Positions 1 through 9,197 of a stretch of 64,000 nt of DNA are shown here, one piece after another. The position numbers were made by a program, and so were the translations under genes. Source of the stretch: an uncultured bacterium (GTDB lineage: Bacteria > Cyanobacteriota > Vampirovibrionia > Gastranaerophilales > Gastranaerophilaceae). The notes beneath the pieces were generated by a model. It was given only the letters and a program-made list of their open reading frames with translations, was not told the DNA's origin and did not search any database. The stretch covers positions 124,001-188,000 of the forward strand of contig CATXCB010000001.1 of the NCBI GenBank assembly GCA_958366705.1, given 5' to 3'. Positions within the stretch are counted from its first letter, which is position 1. Each line of letters opens with the position of its first letter.

Positions 1-169
1 TGCAATAAGCTGTATTGTAAACTTGTTAGATGATACAAACATAAATGCAGAACTTTTTATAAAACCTCTGGTTAAAGCTTGTGATGATGTGAATCCTATT
101 GTTCAGTCTTCCGCTTTGAGTGCTATAGCAAAAGTTTATCAAAGCTATAAGAAAAACCAAAAAGTTTAG
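1..169 (+). CDS. HEAT-repeat protein, C-terminal fragment
   Basis: The reading frame is open from base 2 to the TAG at 167-169 and is cut by the window edge. The 55 visible residues form two amphipathic helices of HEAT/armadillo type, including VNPIVQSSALSAIAKVY, and end in a lysine-rich tail. HEAT repeats are protein-protein interaction scaffolds; no enzymatic role can be read from this piece. The next plus-strand gene (474-1184) is also helical and HEAT-like, so the two may be functionally linked. The stop codon overlaps by four bases the stop of the small convergent gene on the minus strand. Confidence 0.6.
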   Translation, partial: AISCIVNLLDDTNINAELFIKPLVKACDDVNPIVQSSALSAIAKVYQSYKKNQKV

Positions 170-345
170 TAGCTACCTTTCCTCATCAATTCTGAAAGTT
201 TCAATTCTTTCGGTGCTCTGTGGTTTTTTTTTGCAGGCTGTTCAACCGGAGTTTCTATATCTCTGAAGTCTGATAAGCCGACTTTTGTACGGTTATCTTC
301 TTTCATCATAAATATTTCTTGTAAAAGTGATATAATATTACCCAT
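166..345 (-). CDS. Small conserved-looking protein, 59 aa, unknown function
   Basis: A 59-residue frame starts at ATG 345-343 behind a good Shine-Dalgarno (AGGAGA, complement of about 352-357) and ends at TAA 168-166. The product begins MGNIISLLQEIFMMKEDN, has a polar middle with a proline patch, and ends in a basic tail (KELKLSELMRKGSY). There is no signal peptide or membrane segment. I do not recognise a family. The strong RBS, near-ideal spacing and neat four-base convergent overlap with the upstream gene argue for a real gene. The spacer from 346 to 473 would hold divergent promoters. Confidence 0.55.
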   Translation of the reverse strand: MGNIISLLQEIFMMKEDNRTKVGLSDFRDIETPVEQPAKKNHRAPKELKLSELMRKGSY

Positions 346-473
346 AATGTATCTCCTACACTTTATTATAACTGAACTTTAAGTTCGTATATCATACATT
401 TAAACGATTTTACACTGAAAAATCATTGTACTTTATGTTATATTTATATTACCAGAAGACAGAGGAATAAAAT

Positions 474-1184
474 TTGAATAATAGTTATTATAAAACTTTG
501 GATGAAAATTTTGAACAAGCGTTGAACTTATATGAAACAGAATATTCACATGAGCAGTTATTAGATTTGCTAAAAAACGGTAATATCGTACAAAAACAAA
601 TTTCCGCCCTACGACTTGAAACAATAACATCAGATTATGATGCTCAAATTCTGGTTTCAAATCTGGTAGGACAGGATGGAAAAATCAGAGAAGCTGTATC
701 ACTGCGTTTGAATGAATTCATGTCAAAACCAAACCTTATATGCTTTTTTCAAACAGCTGAAAATTATCATATTTTCTTGCACGCGATAATAGACATCAAC
801 GCAAACATTTGCAGAAATGTGATTTCTGCCATATCAAATCTAAAAAATAATGACGAATTTTGCAGAATTTTTTGTGCAAACCTTGTACAACTTACCCTCG
901 ATTTGCTTGACAAAGTTGAAGAATTCAATTTTCAAGACGGCAAATACAAGGTTAATAAAGAAGTTTTTAAATTATACTGGTGCTTAGAAACGATTTACGA
1001 ATTTTACGAAAAAATAGAATTTTTAGATTTAAAAACAATACTACTTCGTTCTAAAAACGTAAATGAATATACAATTCGTGAAAAAGCTGCAAAAATATTA
1101 AGCTGCGGATTTACGGATAGAGACTTGCTTTTAGCTCAATCTGAACTGAAAAACGACCCTAATTATTACGTCAGACGATTTTAA
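474..1184 (+). CDS. HEAT-like helical repeat protein
   Basis: This 236-residue soluble protein is almost entirely helical. Short repeats resemble HEAT units, for example HAIIDINANICRNVISAIS and YTIREKAAKILSCG, and it ends PNYYVRRF, which resembles the start of another repeat. It has no signal peptide, membrane segment or catalytic motif. The assigned start is TTG at 474, preceded by AGAGG at 461-465; no better in-frame ATG lies nearby. It sits between another HEAT-type fragment and ftsY. The role is probably scaffolding, but the partner is unknown. Confidence 0.6.
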   Translation: MNNSYYKTLDENFEQALNLYETEYSHEQLLDLLKNGNIVQKQISALRLETITSDYDAQILVSNLVGQDGKIREAVSLRLNEFMSKPNLICFFQTAENYHIFLHAIIDINANICRNVISAISNLKNNDEFCRIFCANLVQLTLDLLDKVEEFNFQDGKYKVNKEVFKLYWCLETIYEFYEKIEFLDLKTILLRSKNVNEYTIREKAAKILSCGFTDRDLLLAQSELKNDPNYYVRRF

Positions 1185-1253
1185 TATATCAAACTTTCAG
1201 ACAAATTAGATTTTTAACTGTCAGATGAAATTTAAATAATTTCATGATAGTAT

Positions 1254-2177
1254 ATGGCTATGTTTGGATTCTTTAAAGATAAATTTGATAACCTGAAACA
1301 AGCTGTATCTAATACTGCACAATCTTTGGTCGGTAATGTTTTATCAAACGTGGATGAAACAGAAGAAGCATACTCAGAATTTGCTCTTGATGATATAGAA
1401 GATACTCTTATCGGAGCTGATTTAGGAGTAAGTTACGCAGCCGAACTTGTTGATAATTTACGTGCTAAAAAAAATGCAAAACCATCTGAATTAAAAAATT
1501 ATTTAAAAGAAGAGTTCCAAAAAACTCTGGCAGATGCAGGTTCTACAAACCTAAATTACAAAGATAATGAATTAAATATATATTTCATTGCAGGTGTTAA
1601 TGGTGCAGGCAAAACAACTTTAATCGCAAAAATGGCATATCGTTTCAAACAAGATGGGAGAAAGGTTCTTATAGCTGCAGGTGACACTTTCCGTGCCGCG
1701 GCAGAAGAACAATTAAATATCTGGTCTGAACGAGCCGGTGCTGATATTGTAAGACGAGATAAAGCTGATCCTGCATCTGTAGTTTACGAAGCAATTCAAA
1801 AAGCAAAAAATGAAAATTATGACGTTATCCTTGTAGATACCGCAGGACGTTTACAAAATAAATTTAACCTGATGGAAGAGCTAAAAAAGATTAAAACAGT
1901 TATTGATAAACAAGCTCCGGAATCCTTAAGGGAAAGTATTCTTGTAATTGACGCAAACACCGGACAAAATGGTTTGCAGCAGGCAAAAGTTTTTTCTGAT
2001 TCAGTAAACCTTACAAGTGTTGCTTTGACTAAGCTTGATGGAAGTGCAAAGGGAGCAATCATTATTGCAATAGCAAAAGAAATGAAACTTCCGGTAAAAC
2101 TTGTTGGAGTAGGCGAAAAAATGGAAGACTTAAAAGCTTTTGATACTGAAGATTTTATCAACGCATTGTTTGAATAA
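1254..2177 (+). CDS. ftsY: Signal recognition particle receptor FtsY
   Basis: FtsY is the membrane-associated SRP receptor GTPase that docks ribosome-nascent-chain-SRP complexes on the SecYEG translocon. The NG domain is complete: a four-helix N domain (about residues 1-90), G1 GVNGAGKTT (P-loop), DTFRAAAEEQL, G3 DTAGRLQNK, G4 TKLDGSAKG and the closing GVGEKMEDL. At 307 residues it lacks the long acidic A domain of the E. coli protein, as is common in Gram-positives and cyanobacteria. ATG at 1254 is used; a second ATG at 1260 is possible. No strong RBS is visible. Assignment is secure. Confidence 0.96.
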   Translation: MAMFGFFKDKFDNLKQAVSNTAQSLVGNVLSNVDETEEAYSEFALDDIEDTLIGADLGVSYAAELVDNLRAKKNAKPSELKNYLKEEFQKTLADAGSTNLNYKDNELNIYFIAGVNGAGKTTLIAKMAYRFKQDGRKVLIAAGDTFRAAAEEQLNIWSERAGADIVRRDKADPASVVYEAIQKAKNENYDVILVDTAGRLQNKFNLMEELKKIKTVIDKQAPESLRESILVIDANTGQNGLQQAKVFSDSVNLTSVALTKLDGSAKGAIIIAIAKEMKLPVKLVGVGEKMEDLKAFDTEDFINALFE

Positions 2178-2211
2178 TAAAATTTTTAGAAGTATCTGAG
2201 GAATTACGTTT

Positions 2212-3327
2212 ATGGAAGTTTTAAACAGTATTAAAACAAAACTTGGTAATACTATTGAACTGATTGGAGAGCCGTCAGAAAATAATATTTTGATAGTTGG
2301 GGTTGTGCATGGAGACGAGCCGCAGGGGAAATACCTGATTGATAAATATATTGAAAAATATCAAAAATCCACTCTATCCTGCATACAGAACCCCACCTCG
2401 GAATCAGAGATTCCGGTCCTCCCGCAAGGGGAGGACATAAAGCTTGTTCAGCTAGCCAAAAATTTAAGAAATAATATGACAAAAGAAGAAATTATATTAT
2501 GGCAGCATATAAAAAACAGGCAGATTGAAAACATAAAATTCCGCAGACAACAACAAATTGGCAGATACATTTGTGATTTTGTTAGTTTTGAAAAAAGAAT
2601 TGTTATAGAAATTGATGGCGGACAACATAATCAAAACTCCAAAATTTCAAAAGATGAAATTAGAGATAAATATTTAACTTCAGTTGGATATAAAGTATTA
2701 AGATTTTGGAATAATGAAATCAATAATAATTTAGAAAATGTACTTTTAAAAATTCGAAATATAATATTAGAATGTCCTCCACTCGCGGGAGGACCGGAAT
2801 TTTCAATTCCGAGTAGGGGTAATGATAAGAGAGGGGGCAAAAGCCTGCTGTTTATCCCTTGCCTGAATCCTGATGGAATGCAGTTAAACACAAGAACAAA
2901 TGCAAATAATGTTGATATAAACAGGAATTTTCCAACACAAAACTGGGGGCAAAACAAAGGTGACAACGCAACTTGCGATGATGAAACCTCAAATTACTTT
3001 GGTGGAAAATCTCCCGCAAGCGAAATTGAAACACAGTTTCTTATTGATACTATAGAAAAATACACCCCTAACTTAATTATAACTTTGCATACACCCTATA
3101 AAATAGTTAATTACGATGGGCCGGCAAAAGAAACTGCCCGAATGATTTCAGATATTATAAAATATCCGGTTGAAGAAAGCGTAGGTTATCCTACCCCTGG
3201 AAGTTTCGGAACCTGGGCAGGGGTAGAACGAAATATTGCAACAATTACGCTTGAAATGGATGAAGAAATACCGGTTACAGAATTACTGGAACCGGTACAT
3301 CAAATATTTGATAAATTAAAATTTTAA
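2212..3327 (+). CDS. MpaA-like M14 murein peptide amidase interrupted in frame by a DUF559 endonuclease domain
   Basis: Residues 1-53 and about 208-371 together form an M14-type zinc carboxypeptidase closest in pattern to MpaA, which cleaves the gamma-D-Glu-DAP bond of murein tripeptide. Zinc ligands H33/E36 (HGDE), the substrate Arg in DINRNFP (R238), the third ligand H293 (ITLHTP) and the general base E348 (TLEMDEE) are all present. Between them, residues about 54-207 are foreign: a DUF559/Vsr-like PD-(D/E)XK nuclease domain (about 79-185; D122, E133, D135, H139) flanked by inverted repeats translating to PPLAGGPE. The frame is unbroken across both junctions. Whether the host peptidase still folds is unknown. 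The stop abuts the convergent stop of the next gene. Confidence 0.8.
   Translation: MEVLNSIKTKLGNTIELIGEPSENNILIVGVVHGDEPQGKYLIDKYIEKYQKSTLSCIQNPTSESEIPVLPQGEDIKLVQLAKNLRNNMTKEEIILWQHIKNRQIENIKFRRQQQIGRYICDFVSFEKRIVIEIDGGQHNQNSKISKDEIRDKYLTSVGYKVLRFWNNEINNNLENVLLKIRNIILECPPLAGGPEFSIPSRGNDKRGGKSLLFIPCLNPDGMQLNTRTNANNVDINRNFPTQNWGQNKGDNATCDDETSNYFGGKSPASEIETQFLIDTIEKYTPNLIITLHTPYKIVNYDGPAKETARMISDIIKYPVEESVGYPTPGSFGTWAGVERNIATITLEMDEEIPVTELLEPVHQIFDKLKF
2390..2438. repeat. Left inverted terminal repeat of the DUF559 element
   Basis: This repeat pairs with the right terminal repeat. Its core, ATTCCGGTCCTCCCGC, is identical in both arms, as is the distal GGAGGACAT. It contains two internal hairpins. 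Its reverse translation on the minus strand gives CPPLAGGPESLIP, matching the plus-strand translation of the right end. Confidence 0.75.
2772..2820. repeat. Right inverted terminal repeat of the DUF559 element
   Basis: This is the inverted partner of 2390-2438. It contains CCTCC...GGGAGG and GGAATTttcAATTCC hairpins and translates in the host frame to CPPLAGGPEFSIP. Confidence 0.75.
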
Positions 3328-3804
3328 TTATTTTTTATAAAATACTGAAATCTGGTATTCTTCTTTTTGTCCTTGAGCATTTGTGCCGTTATGAATAATG
3401 CTCAAGCCGCCGTTAGTAGTAACATCAACATCTTTAACTCTGGCTCCATAACCCGCCCAGCCTACATGTTGATTTGTAAGATTATCGACTATGTTGGATT
3501 TTGAAGCATCTTTTGCGGCTTCTAAATCTTTATGGTCTAATACATATACTTTTTCACCTTTAGTGTTTGTATATCCATTTTCGTTTGCGTGGGATAATCC
3601 TAATATGTTATAAGCATCTTCTTTAGCCAGATTTAGAACAGGTACTTTTCCGGGAGAATTATATGTTTTTGGTTTATAGTCGTATTTTTTTGATTGTTCA
3701 AAATTAAAGGTAAAACCTTCTTCAATTTTCATTGTTCTTTGTTGGACTTTGCCATTTTCTGTCCACCTGATAACTGTAGGCACATACTTAATTTGATCTG
3801 TCAT
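3328..3804 (-). CDS. Hypothetical protein, 158 aa
   Basis: This soluble protein of unknown function starts at ATG 3804 behind a strong AAAAGGAG Shine-Dalgarno. It has no signal peptide or membrane segment. It appears beta-rich with many Lys, Asn, Thr and Gly, for example KVPVLNLAKEDAYNILG, GYTNTKGEKVYVLDH and VDVTTNGGLSIIHNGT. There are no cysteines and no recognisable catalytic motif. It is convergent with the peptidase gene with no gap and divergent from cysS. I do not recognise a family. Confidence 0.6.
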   Translation of the reverse strand: MTDQIKYVPTVIRWTENGKVQQRTMKIEEGFTFNFEQSKKYDYKPKTYNSPGKVPVLNLAKEDAYNILGLSHANENGYTNTKGEKVYVLDHKDLEAAKDASKSNIVDNLTNQHVGWAGYGARVKDVDVTTNGGLSIIHNGTNAQGQKEEYQISVFYKK

Positions 3805-3972
3805 ATTTGACTTCTCCTTTTCTATTACAAAATTTTATTAGTACTTTTATATAAACAAATATTCGTATTGATAATTGCTATAAAGTGTATATACTACATA
3901 TATTTTTTTACATTTGTTTACATTTACAAGTTTGTTTGTTGTAAAATATATGTTAGAAATGAGGGATTTACT

Positions 3973-5349
3973 ATGAGATTATTTAACTCTTACAGCAATA
4001 CTATTGAAGAATTTAAACCAATCGAAAATAACAAGGTAAAAATGTATGTCTGCGGTCCAACTGTTTATGATTATGCTCACCTTGGACATGCAAGATGCTA
4101 TATAACATGGGATGTTTTATACCGTTATCTAAAATTTAAAGGATATGACGTTACATATTGTCGTAATGTAACAGATGTAGATGATAAAATTCTGAAAAAA
4201 GCAGAAAAAGAAGATAAAACACCAACCGAAGTTTCTCAATACTGGTACAAACAGTTTGAAAACTCTATGAAATTATTAAATACCCTAAAACCTGATATTG
4301 AACCTTTTGCAACAAAAACTTTAGGTGAAATGATATCAATTATTAAAGACTTGATTGCAAATGGTTATGCTTATGAATCAAACGGCGATGTATATTTCAG
4401 GGTTAAGAAATTTAAAAATTATGGCTATCTTTCAAAGCAACCTATTGACCAATTAGAAAGCGGAGCCAGAATAGAAGTTGGCGACCAAAAAGAAGATCCG
4501 CTTGATTTTGCGCTATGGAAGAAAGATGAAAAATTCGGCTACAAGTCACCTTGGGGTGTAGGCAGACCGGGGTGGCACATCGAATGTTCAGCAATGAGTA
4601 GAAAATATTTAGGTAAAACTATTGATATCCATGCCGGCGGTGCTGATTTAATTTTTCCGCACCACGAAAATGAAATTGCTCAATCGGAATGTGCAAATGG
4701 ATGCAAATTTGTTAATTATTGGTTGCACAACGGTTTTGTAACAATAAATAAAGAAAAAATGTCAAAATCTTTGGGTAATTTCTTGACAATTGATGATATG
4801 TTGAAAAACTATGATGCTAATACCTTAAGATTGTTTATTTTGACAAATCACTACAGAATGCCTGTTGAATTTTCAGATGAGGCTCTATCTGCGGCTCAAG
4901 CAGGGGCAAAACGCTTGACAAATGCAAAACAAACTCCTATAAACGAAGAGTTTGATATCACATCAACTGAAGAATATAAAGCATTTGTAGAAGCAATGGA
5001 TGATGATTTAAATACATCAAAAGCACTTGCAGTACTATTTGACCTTGCTACAAAAGCTAACAAAGATGAAGAAAATGCCTTTACAATCCTTTATAAGCTT
5101 GGAACAACACTAGGCTTTACTTTTGAGAAAGCTGCGTTATCAGATGAAGAATTAGCAAAAGCAGCAGCTCATGTTTCTGAAGCTCTAGGTCAAACATTCA
5201 ACTCAATGGATGAAATTATTGAGCTAAGAAAACAGGCAAGAGCAGAAAAGAACTGGGATATTGCAGATAAAATCAGAATTGCTCTGGATGAATCAGGCAT
5301 TATTCTAAAAGATACCAAAGATGGTACAACAATCGAAGCTAAAAATTAA
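3973..5349 (+). CDS. cysS: Cysteinyl-tRNA synthetase
   Basis: This class I aminoacyl-tRNA synthetase charges tRNA-Cys. Signature motifs are the HIGH region [15 protein letters not shown], the zinc-site region WHIECSAMS with [11 protein letters not shown], and KMSKS ([11 protein letters not shown]). The protein is 458 residues, normal for CysRS. An upstream in-frame start at 3868 would add 35 hydrophobic residues unknown in the family, so ATG 3973 with GAGGG at 3961-3965 is chosen. A hairpin terminator follows at 5375. Assignment is secure. Confidence 0.97.
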   Translation: MRLFNSYSNTIEEFKPIENNKVKMYVCGPTVYDYAHLGHARCYITWDVLYRYLKFKGYDVTYCRNVTDVDDKILKKAEKEDKTPTEVSQYWYKQFENSMKLLNTLKPDIEPFATKTLGEMISIIKDLIANGYAYESNGDVYFRVKKFKNYGYLSKQPIDQLESGARIEVGDQKEDPLDFALWKKDEKFGYKSPWGVGRPGWHIECSAMSRKYLGKTIDIHAGGADLIFPHHENEIAQSECANGCKFVNYWLHNGFVTINKEKMSKSLGNFLTIDDMLKNYDANTLRLFILTNHYRMPVEFSDEALSAAQAGAKRLTNAKQTPINEEFDITSTEEYKAFVEAMDDDLNTSKALAVLFDLATKANKDEENAFTILYKLGTTLGFTFEKAALSDEELAKAAAHVSEALGQTFNSMDEIIELRKQARAEKNWDIADKIRIALDESGIILKDTKDGTTIEAKN

Positions 5350-5374
5350 GTATTATTATTCGTATAGATTTATG

Positions 5375-5410
5375 AAAACAGGAATACTCGTAAAATGTAT
5401 TCCTGTTTTT
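5375..5410 (+). terminator. Rho-independent terminator after cysS
   Basis: A 13-bp perfect stem, AAAACAGGAATAC (5375-5387) with GTATTCCTGTTTT (5397-5409), encloses a 9-nt loop and runs into T residues. Confidence 0.8.
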
Positions 5411-5467
5411 ATTCTAATTTATATTTAAACTTTTTTAAAAAATTTTTCTTTGTTTTATAATAAATTT

Positions 5468-7186
5468 ATGAGGAAATTGGGCATATTTTTACTTGCAAAT
5501 TTTTTATTATCACTTCCCGTAATGGGTTCTCCTTATTATGTAAATATTCCTCAAAAGACATTGCAAATTGCAAAAGATGTTATGAATAATCCTTATATTG
5601 AATCTCCGCATTCAAAAATTGTACGCGTTGGAATTGGTTCTCAAAATTTTTCTACTTATGAATGGAGTGCCGCCTCAATTTACGGGACTGAGGAGTTTGA
5701 AATCTATAACAATAAAGAATATATTAACACTTATGATGGGCAAAATAATATAAAAATTTCTATGTGCGGAAAAATTTTTATATTAAAAGATTCTGAAGAT
5801 AACGTTATAGCAAAGATTTCAGGACCAGTGATATTCAAAACGGATTATGGTTTTCTTGGTATAAGCGGGTTGAAAAGGGCAGGGAAAGAGGCTCAGTATA
5901 GAGGAACATTTGAGCTTGTTCCCTCCAATAAAGATGGTAAATTTTATATAGTAAATTCTATCTGGCTTGAAGATTATTTAAAAGGTGTGGTTCCGAATGA
6001 AATGCCGGTTCGCTTTGGTCTTGAAGCTTTAAAAGCACAGAGTGTTGCTGCCAGAAATTATGTACTATCCCCGCGCGTTAAAGCGAATCCAAACTACGAT
6101 GTTGTGGATTCTGTTGCAAGTCAGGTTTATTTTGGTGCAAATACTGAAAAAGATCTTTCGAATCGGGCAGTAGAAGAAACTACAGGAATTGTTGCGACAT
6201 ATGACTGGGATTTAATCCTTGCTCAGTATTCATCAACTGCTGGCGGTTACACGGAAAGTTATCAGTATACTTTTTCTGAGCCGTTTACTAAAGAATTCCC
6301 GTCAAAACCAAAACCATATCTGATTGCTAAACCTGATTGTGATAATTTTAAACCGCTCAACAACGAAGAGGACGCAGCGGAATTTTACAAATCAAAACCA
6401 GATTCCTATGATGTTAATTCAACATATTACCGTTGGGAAAGAGAGTGGAATGGTCAGGAAATTCAAGATGAAGTCCAAAATCATATAGCTGCTCAAAGTG
6501 CAGCAGGTTTTGTTCATCCGGAAGTAAAAAAAGGTGAAGTTATCGGGATTATAAAAAAACTGAACGTCCTAAAGCGTGGCGATTCCGGAAAAATTATTAA
6601 ACTTGAAATTCAAACAGACTCGGGTAATTATATCGTGGAAAAAGAACTTGTAATCAGACGTCTTTTAACAAATCACGGTAAAGCCCTGCCAAGTGCGAAT
6701 GTTGTGTTTGAACACGAGTATAACGAAGATGGTGACCTGATTTACATAAAAGCATACGGCGGAGGCTTTGGTCATGGTGTCGGAATGAGCCAGTACGGGG
6801 CTGGATATATGGCTACAGAATTAAATATGCCTTACGAAAAAATATTACAGCACTACTACACAGGTATAAGCCTTACAACACAGCCGTTTATCCTATCTTC
6901 AAACAGTGAACAAAATCAGGTTTCTCAAACCTTTTTTTCTAAAAACAGACAGGCTCACCTGATTGTAGATAATAAATACAAAGTAGATTACATTGATGCA
7001 AGTATAAATGGTATAGATGAAAAAATTATTTTAGATAAATCACAACGGTTCAATCGTATTGATTTATCTCCGTATTTAAAACACGGAATGAATACCATAA
7101 CTTTTTATTATCCTACAGCTCAAGGAAGCAATAAGGGATTAAGAATGTATATAGAGGTAGCAGGAAAAAATGAGTACAGCAACTAA
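5468..7186 (+). CDS. SpoIID/LytB-domain exported protein
   Basis: SpoIID-family proteins cleave or activate cleavage of denuded or septal peptidoglycan. The protein starts with a Sec signal peptide (MRKLGIFLLANFLLSLPVMG). The SpoIID core spans about residues 170-470: DYLKGVVPNEMP, LKAQSVAARNYV, and GGFGHGVGMSQYGAGYMA. A beta-rich C-terminal extension of about 100 residues follows. The start is set at ATG 5468; the upstream TTG 5450 would place residues before the signal peptide. It overlaps murJ by 17 bp, so the two are co-transcribed cell-wall genes. Non-sporulating bacteria, including cyanobacteria, carry such homologues, so sporulation is not implied. Confidence 0.85.
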   Translation: MRKLGIFLLANFLLSLPVMGSPYYVNIPQKTLQIAKDVMNNPYIESPHSKIVRVGIGSQNFSTYEWSAASIYGTEEFEIYNNKEYINTYDGQNNIKISMCGKIFILKDSEDNVIAKISGPVIFKTDYGFLGISGLKRAGKEAQYRGTFELVPSNKDGKFYIVNSIWLEDYLKGVVPNEMPVRFGLEALKAQSVAARNYVLSPRVKANPNYDVVDSVASQVYFGANTEKDLSNRAVEETTGIVATYDWDLILAQYSSTAGGYTESYQYTFSEPFTKEFPSKPKPYLIAKPDCDNFKPLNNEEDAAEFYKSKPDSYDVNSTYYRWEREWNGQEIQDEVQNHIAAQSAAGFVHPEVKKGEVIGIIKKLNVLKRGDSGKIIKLEIQTDSGNYIVEKELVIRRLLTNHGKALPSANVVFEHEYNEDGDLIYIKAYGGGFGHGVGMSQYGAGYMATELNMPYEKILQHYYTGISLTTQPFILSSNSEQNQVSQTFFSKNRQAHLIVDNKYKVDYIDASINGIDEKIILDKSQRFNRIDLSPYLKHGMNTITFYYPTAQGSNKGLRMYIEVAGKNEYSN

Positions 7187-8768
7187 AGAAGATAAAGCTC
7201 CGAGTCTGTTAAAAGCTGCATGGATTATTGCAGTTGTTACAATTGTGAGTAAATTGATAGGTTTTGTAAGGGACATTATAATTGCTAATTATTATGGTGC
7301 TTCTTTGGTTTCCGACGCATACTACTATGCTTATCAAATCCCGTCACTTTCATTAATTTTGTTAGGCGGAGTCGGTGGTCCTTTTCACAGTGCAACCGTT
7401 GCAATTTTCTCAAAGCTGATTCCAAATCTTCAAGAAAAACCGTCAGAAACAGTTAATAAACTTTATTCAACATTTATGACTGCAACAATAATATTCTTTC
7501 TGGCACTGTCAGTTATAATGTTTGTGTTTCCAAGACAAATAATGGGACTAATCATCTCAAGCGGCTCTGCTGAAATGATAAATCTTGCTGCTGCACATTT
7601 AAAAATTATGACACCGCTTCTTGTTATTGGCGGGATCGTCGGAATTTATTACGGAATTCTTATCATATACAAACAGTTTATGCTGCCTAATTTATCACCG
7701 ATTATTATGAGTTTAGCAATTATAGGTGTTGTAATGGCAGTGCCTGATGACAAAAAAGGTTACGCGCTTGCCTGGGCAACCACAATCGGTGCTATACTAC
7801 AGCTTGTTATTCAATATCCGAATATCAAAAAATTAGGCTACAAATTAAAACCTAATTTTGAATTTGCCAATAATCAGTATTTTAAAGAAATTTGCGAATT
7901 GTTATTCCCCGCAGTTTTAAGTTCAACAGTTGGGCAAATCCATATTTACGTTGATATGTTTTTCACATCTTCAATCTCGGAAGGTGCATGGACAGCTATA
8001 GGCTATGCTAATAGAATTTTTCAATTTCCGGTAGGAATTCTTGTTACAGCATTTCTTGTCCCGTTATTCCCAATTTTTGCAAGACTTGTTGCCGATAAAG
8101 ACTACGACGGAATTAAAACTTATTTTAACAAAGGCGTTGGAGTTTTATTCTTCGGGGCAATTCCGATTATTATAGGAATTTTAGTTGTTGGAATGGATGC
8201 TGTCCGGCTTGTGTTTGAGCATGGTGTATTTGACGAAAACGCTACATTTATGGTAACAGAAGCACTATGGTTTTTATCTGTGTCAATAATTCCTTATGTT
8301 TTCAGGGATTCAATAACAAGGGTTTATTATTCATTTAATGATTCTGCTACCCCTTTTATTGTTGCATTTTCATCAATTGTGTTAAAGCTTGTTTTAAACT
8401 ATATTTTAATATCAAAAATGCACTTTGGTATTGGAGGCATTACACTTTCAACATCGCTTGTAACTCTGTTTAATGCTTGTGTTTTGGGTGTTTTGATTAC
8501 TAGAAAAATGAAAATGGATTATAGAACTCTTTTTATTAACTTATTGAAGATGGTTGCTGCTGGTATGATTGCTCTTGCGGGCTGCTGGTTATGTGCTGTA
8601 GAGATTGATAAGTTTGTTCAGTTACCAAAGATTCCATTTGAGATTTTTAAAATTTCAGCTGTTGCAATAGTTTGTCTGGCTATATATATTCCAATTAATT
8701 TATTATTTAAGATGGAATATGCTAGCGAGTTATTCAATAGATTATCTGCAAAATTTTTGAGAAAGTAG
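7170..8768 (+). CDS. murJ: Lipid II flippase MurJ (MviN family)
   Basis: MurJ flips undecaprenyl-linked peptidoglycan precursor (lipid II) across the inner membrane. The 532-residue protein has about 14 hydrophobic segments and the MviN features near the N terminus (SKLIGFVRDIIIANYYG, SDAYYYAYQIP) and the conserved FQFPVGIL region. It begins at ATG 7170 inside the end of the SpoIID gene with AGGAAAA as RBS. Gene pairing with a SpoIID protein fits cell-wall synthesis and remodelling. Length and architecture are standard. Confidence 0.93.
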   Translation: MSTATKEDKAPSLLKAAWIIAVVTIVSKLIGFVRDIIIANYYGASLVSDAYYYAYQIPSLSLILLGGVGGPFHSATVAIFSKLIPNLQEKPSETVNKLYSTFMTATIIFFLALSVIMFVFPRQIMGLIISSGSAEMINLAAAHLKIMTPLLVIGGIVGIYYGILIIYKQFMLPNLSPIIMSLAIIGVVMAVPDDKKGYALAWATTIGAILQLVIQYPNIKKLGYKLKPNFEFANNQYFKEICELLFPAVLSSTVGQIHIYVDMFFTSSISEGAWTAIGYANRIFQFPVGILVTAFLVPLFPIFARLVADKDYDGIKTYFNKGVGVLFFGAIPIIIGILVVGMDAVRLVFEHGVFDENATFMVTEALWFLSVSIIPYVFRDSITRVYYSFNDSATPFIVAFSSIVLKLVLNYILISKMHFGIGGITLSTSLVTLFNACVLGVLITRKMKMDYRTLFINLLKMVAAGMIALAGCWLCAVEIDKFVQLPKIPFEIFKISAVAIVCLAIYIPINLLFKMEYASELFNRLSAKFLRK

Positions 8769-8808
8769 GGTACTTTTATTTTTATAAATAAGAGGTTAAT
8801 GTGAGGGT

Positions 8809-9180
8809 ATGAAATTACAAATCGGTCCAAATTTAGAAAATGGCAGAGTCAGACTTGACTACAAATCAAGTCCAAATAAGCCCTCACGTGTTCCAAGCTA
8901 TACAATTGCAGAAAATAAAGCTGATGAATTTGTTTCTAAATACAATTTTCAAGCTGATGATTTACATAAGCTAACAACAGCTTGTACTGTTGGAGGTGGA
9001 CTTGGCGGCTGGCTTGTTGCTATAAAAAAAGCTGCTTCTGGAAGTAAATCTCAATTTCTTGCAACGGTACTGGGGATTCCTGCAGGACTACTTGCTGGTA
9101 CTCTGGCATCGGCAATAATTTCTTATGAAAAAAAGAATAATCTTATGGATAAATATGGAGTAGAAATTTATCAAAAATAA
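8809..9180 (+). CDS. Hypothetical small membrane protein, 123 aa
   Basis: The product has a polar N terminus of about 55 residues and then two hydrophobic, glycine-rich segments (VGGGLGGWLVAIKKAAS and ATVLGIPAGLLAGTLASAIIS), ending in a short charged tail. This suggests two transmembrane helices or a hairpin in the inner membrane. No family is recognised. It lies 40 bp after murJ and 17 bp before another membrane-protein gene, so it may be in the same transcript. Confidence 0.5.
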   Translation: MKLQIGPNLENGRVRLDYKSSPNKPSRVPSYTIAENKADEFVSKYNFQADDLHKLTTACTVGGGLGGWLVAIKKAASGSKSQFLATVLGIPAGLLAGTLASAIISYEKKNNLMDKYGVEIYQK

Positions 9181-9197
9181 AATAATATGGTGGAAAT

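Larger units (their letters stand above)
2390..2820 (+). mobile_element. DUF559-encoding palindromic element inserted in an M14 peptidase gene
   Basis: The segment is bounded by imperfect inverted repeats of about 49 bp (2390-2438 and 2772-2820, about eight mismatches). Each end holds two small hairpins: a GGAAT...ATTCC stem and a CCTCC...GGAGG stem. Between them lies a DUF559 domain reading in the host gene's frame; an internal ATG at 2476 could also start it alone. DUF559 genes flanked by GC-rich palindromes occur in many bacteria (recalled, not searched), but an in-frame insertion splitting an enzyme is unusual. Exact ends are uncertain because the host homology resumes only near KSLLFIPCLNPDG. 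Confidence 0.7.

Noticed and set aside
2252..2482. Minus-strand gene containing PPLAGGPE
   Set aside because: It is the reverse reading of the left inverted repeat and amidase N terminus, useful only as evidence for the repeat.
3868..3972. N-terminal hydrophobic extension of CysS
   Set aside because: CysRS proteins do not have such an extension, and ATG 3973 has a proper RBS and fits the family start.
5468..7186. Sign of sporulation
   Set aside because: SpoIID-domain proteins are common in non-sporulating bacteria, and no other sporulation gene is present.
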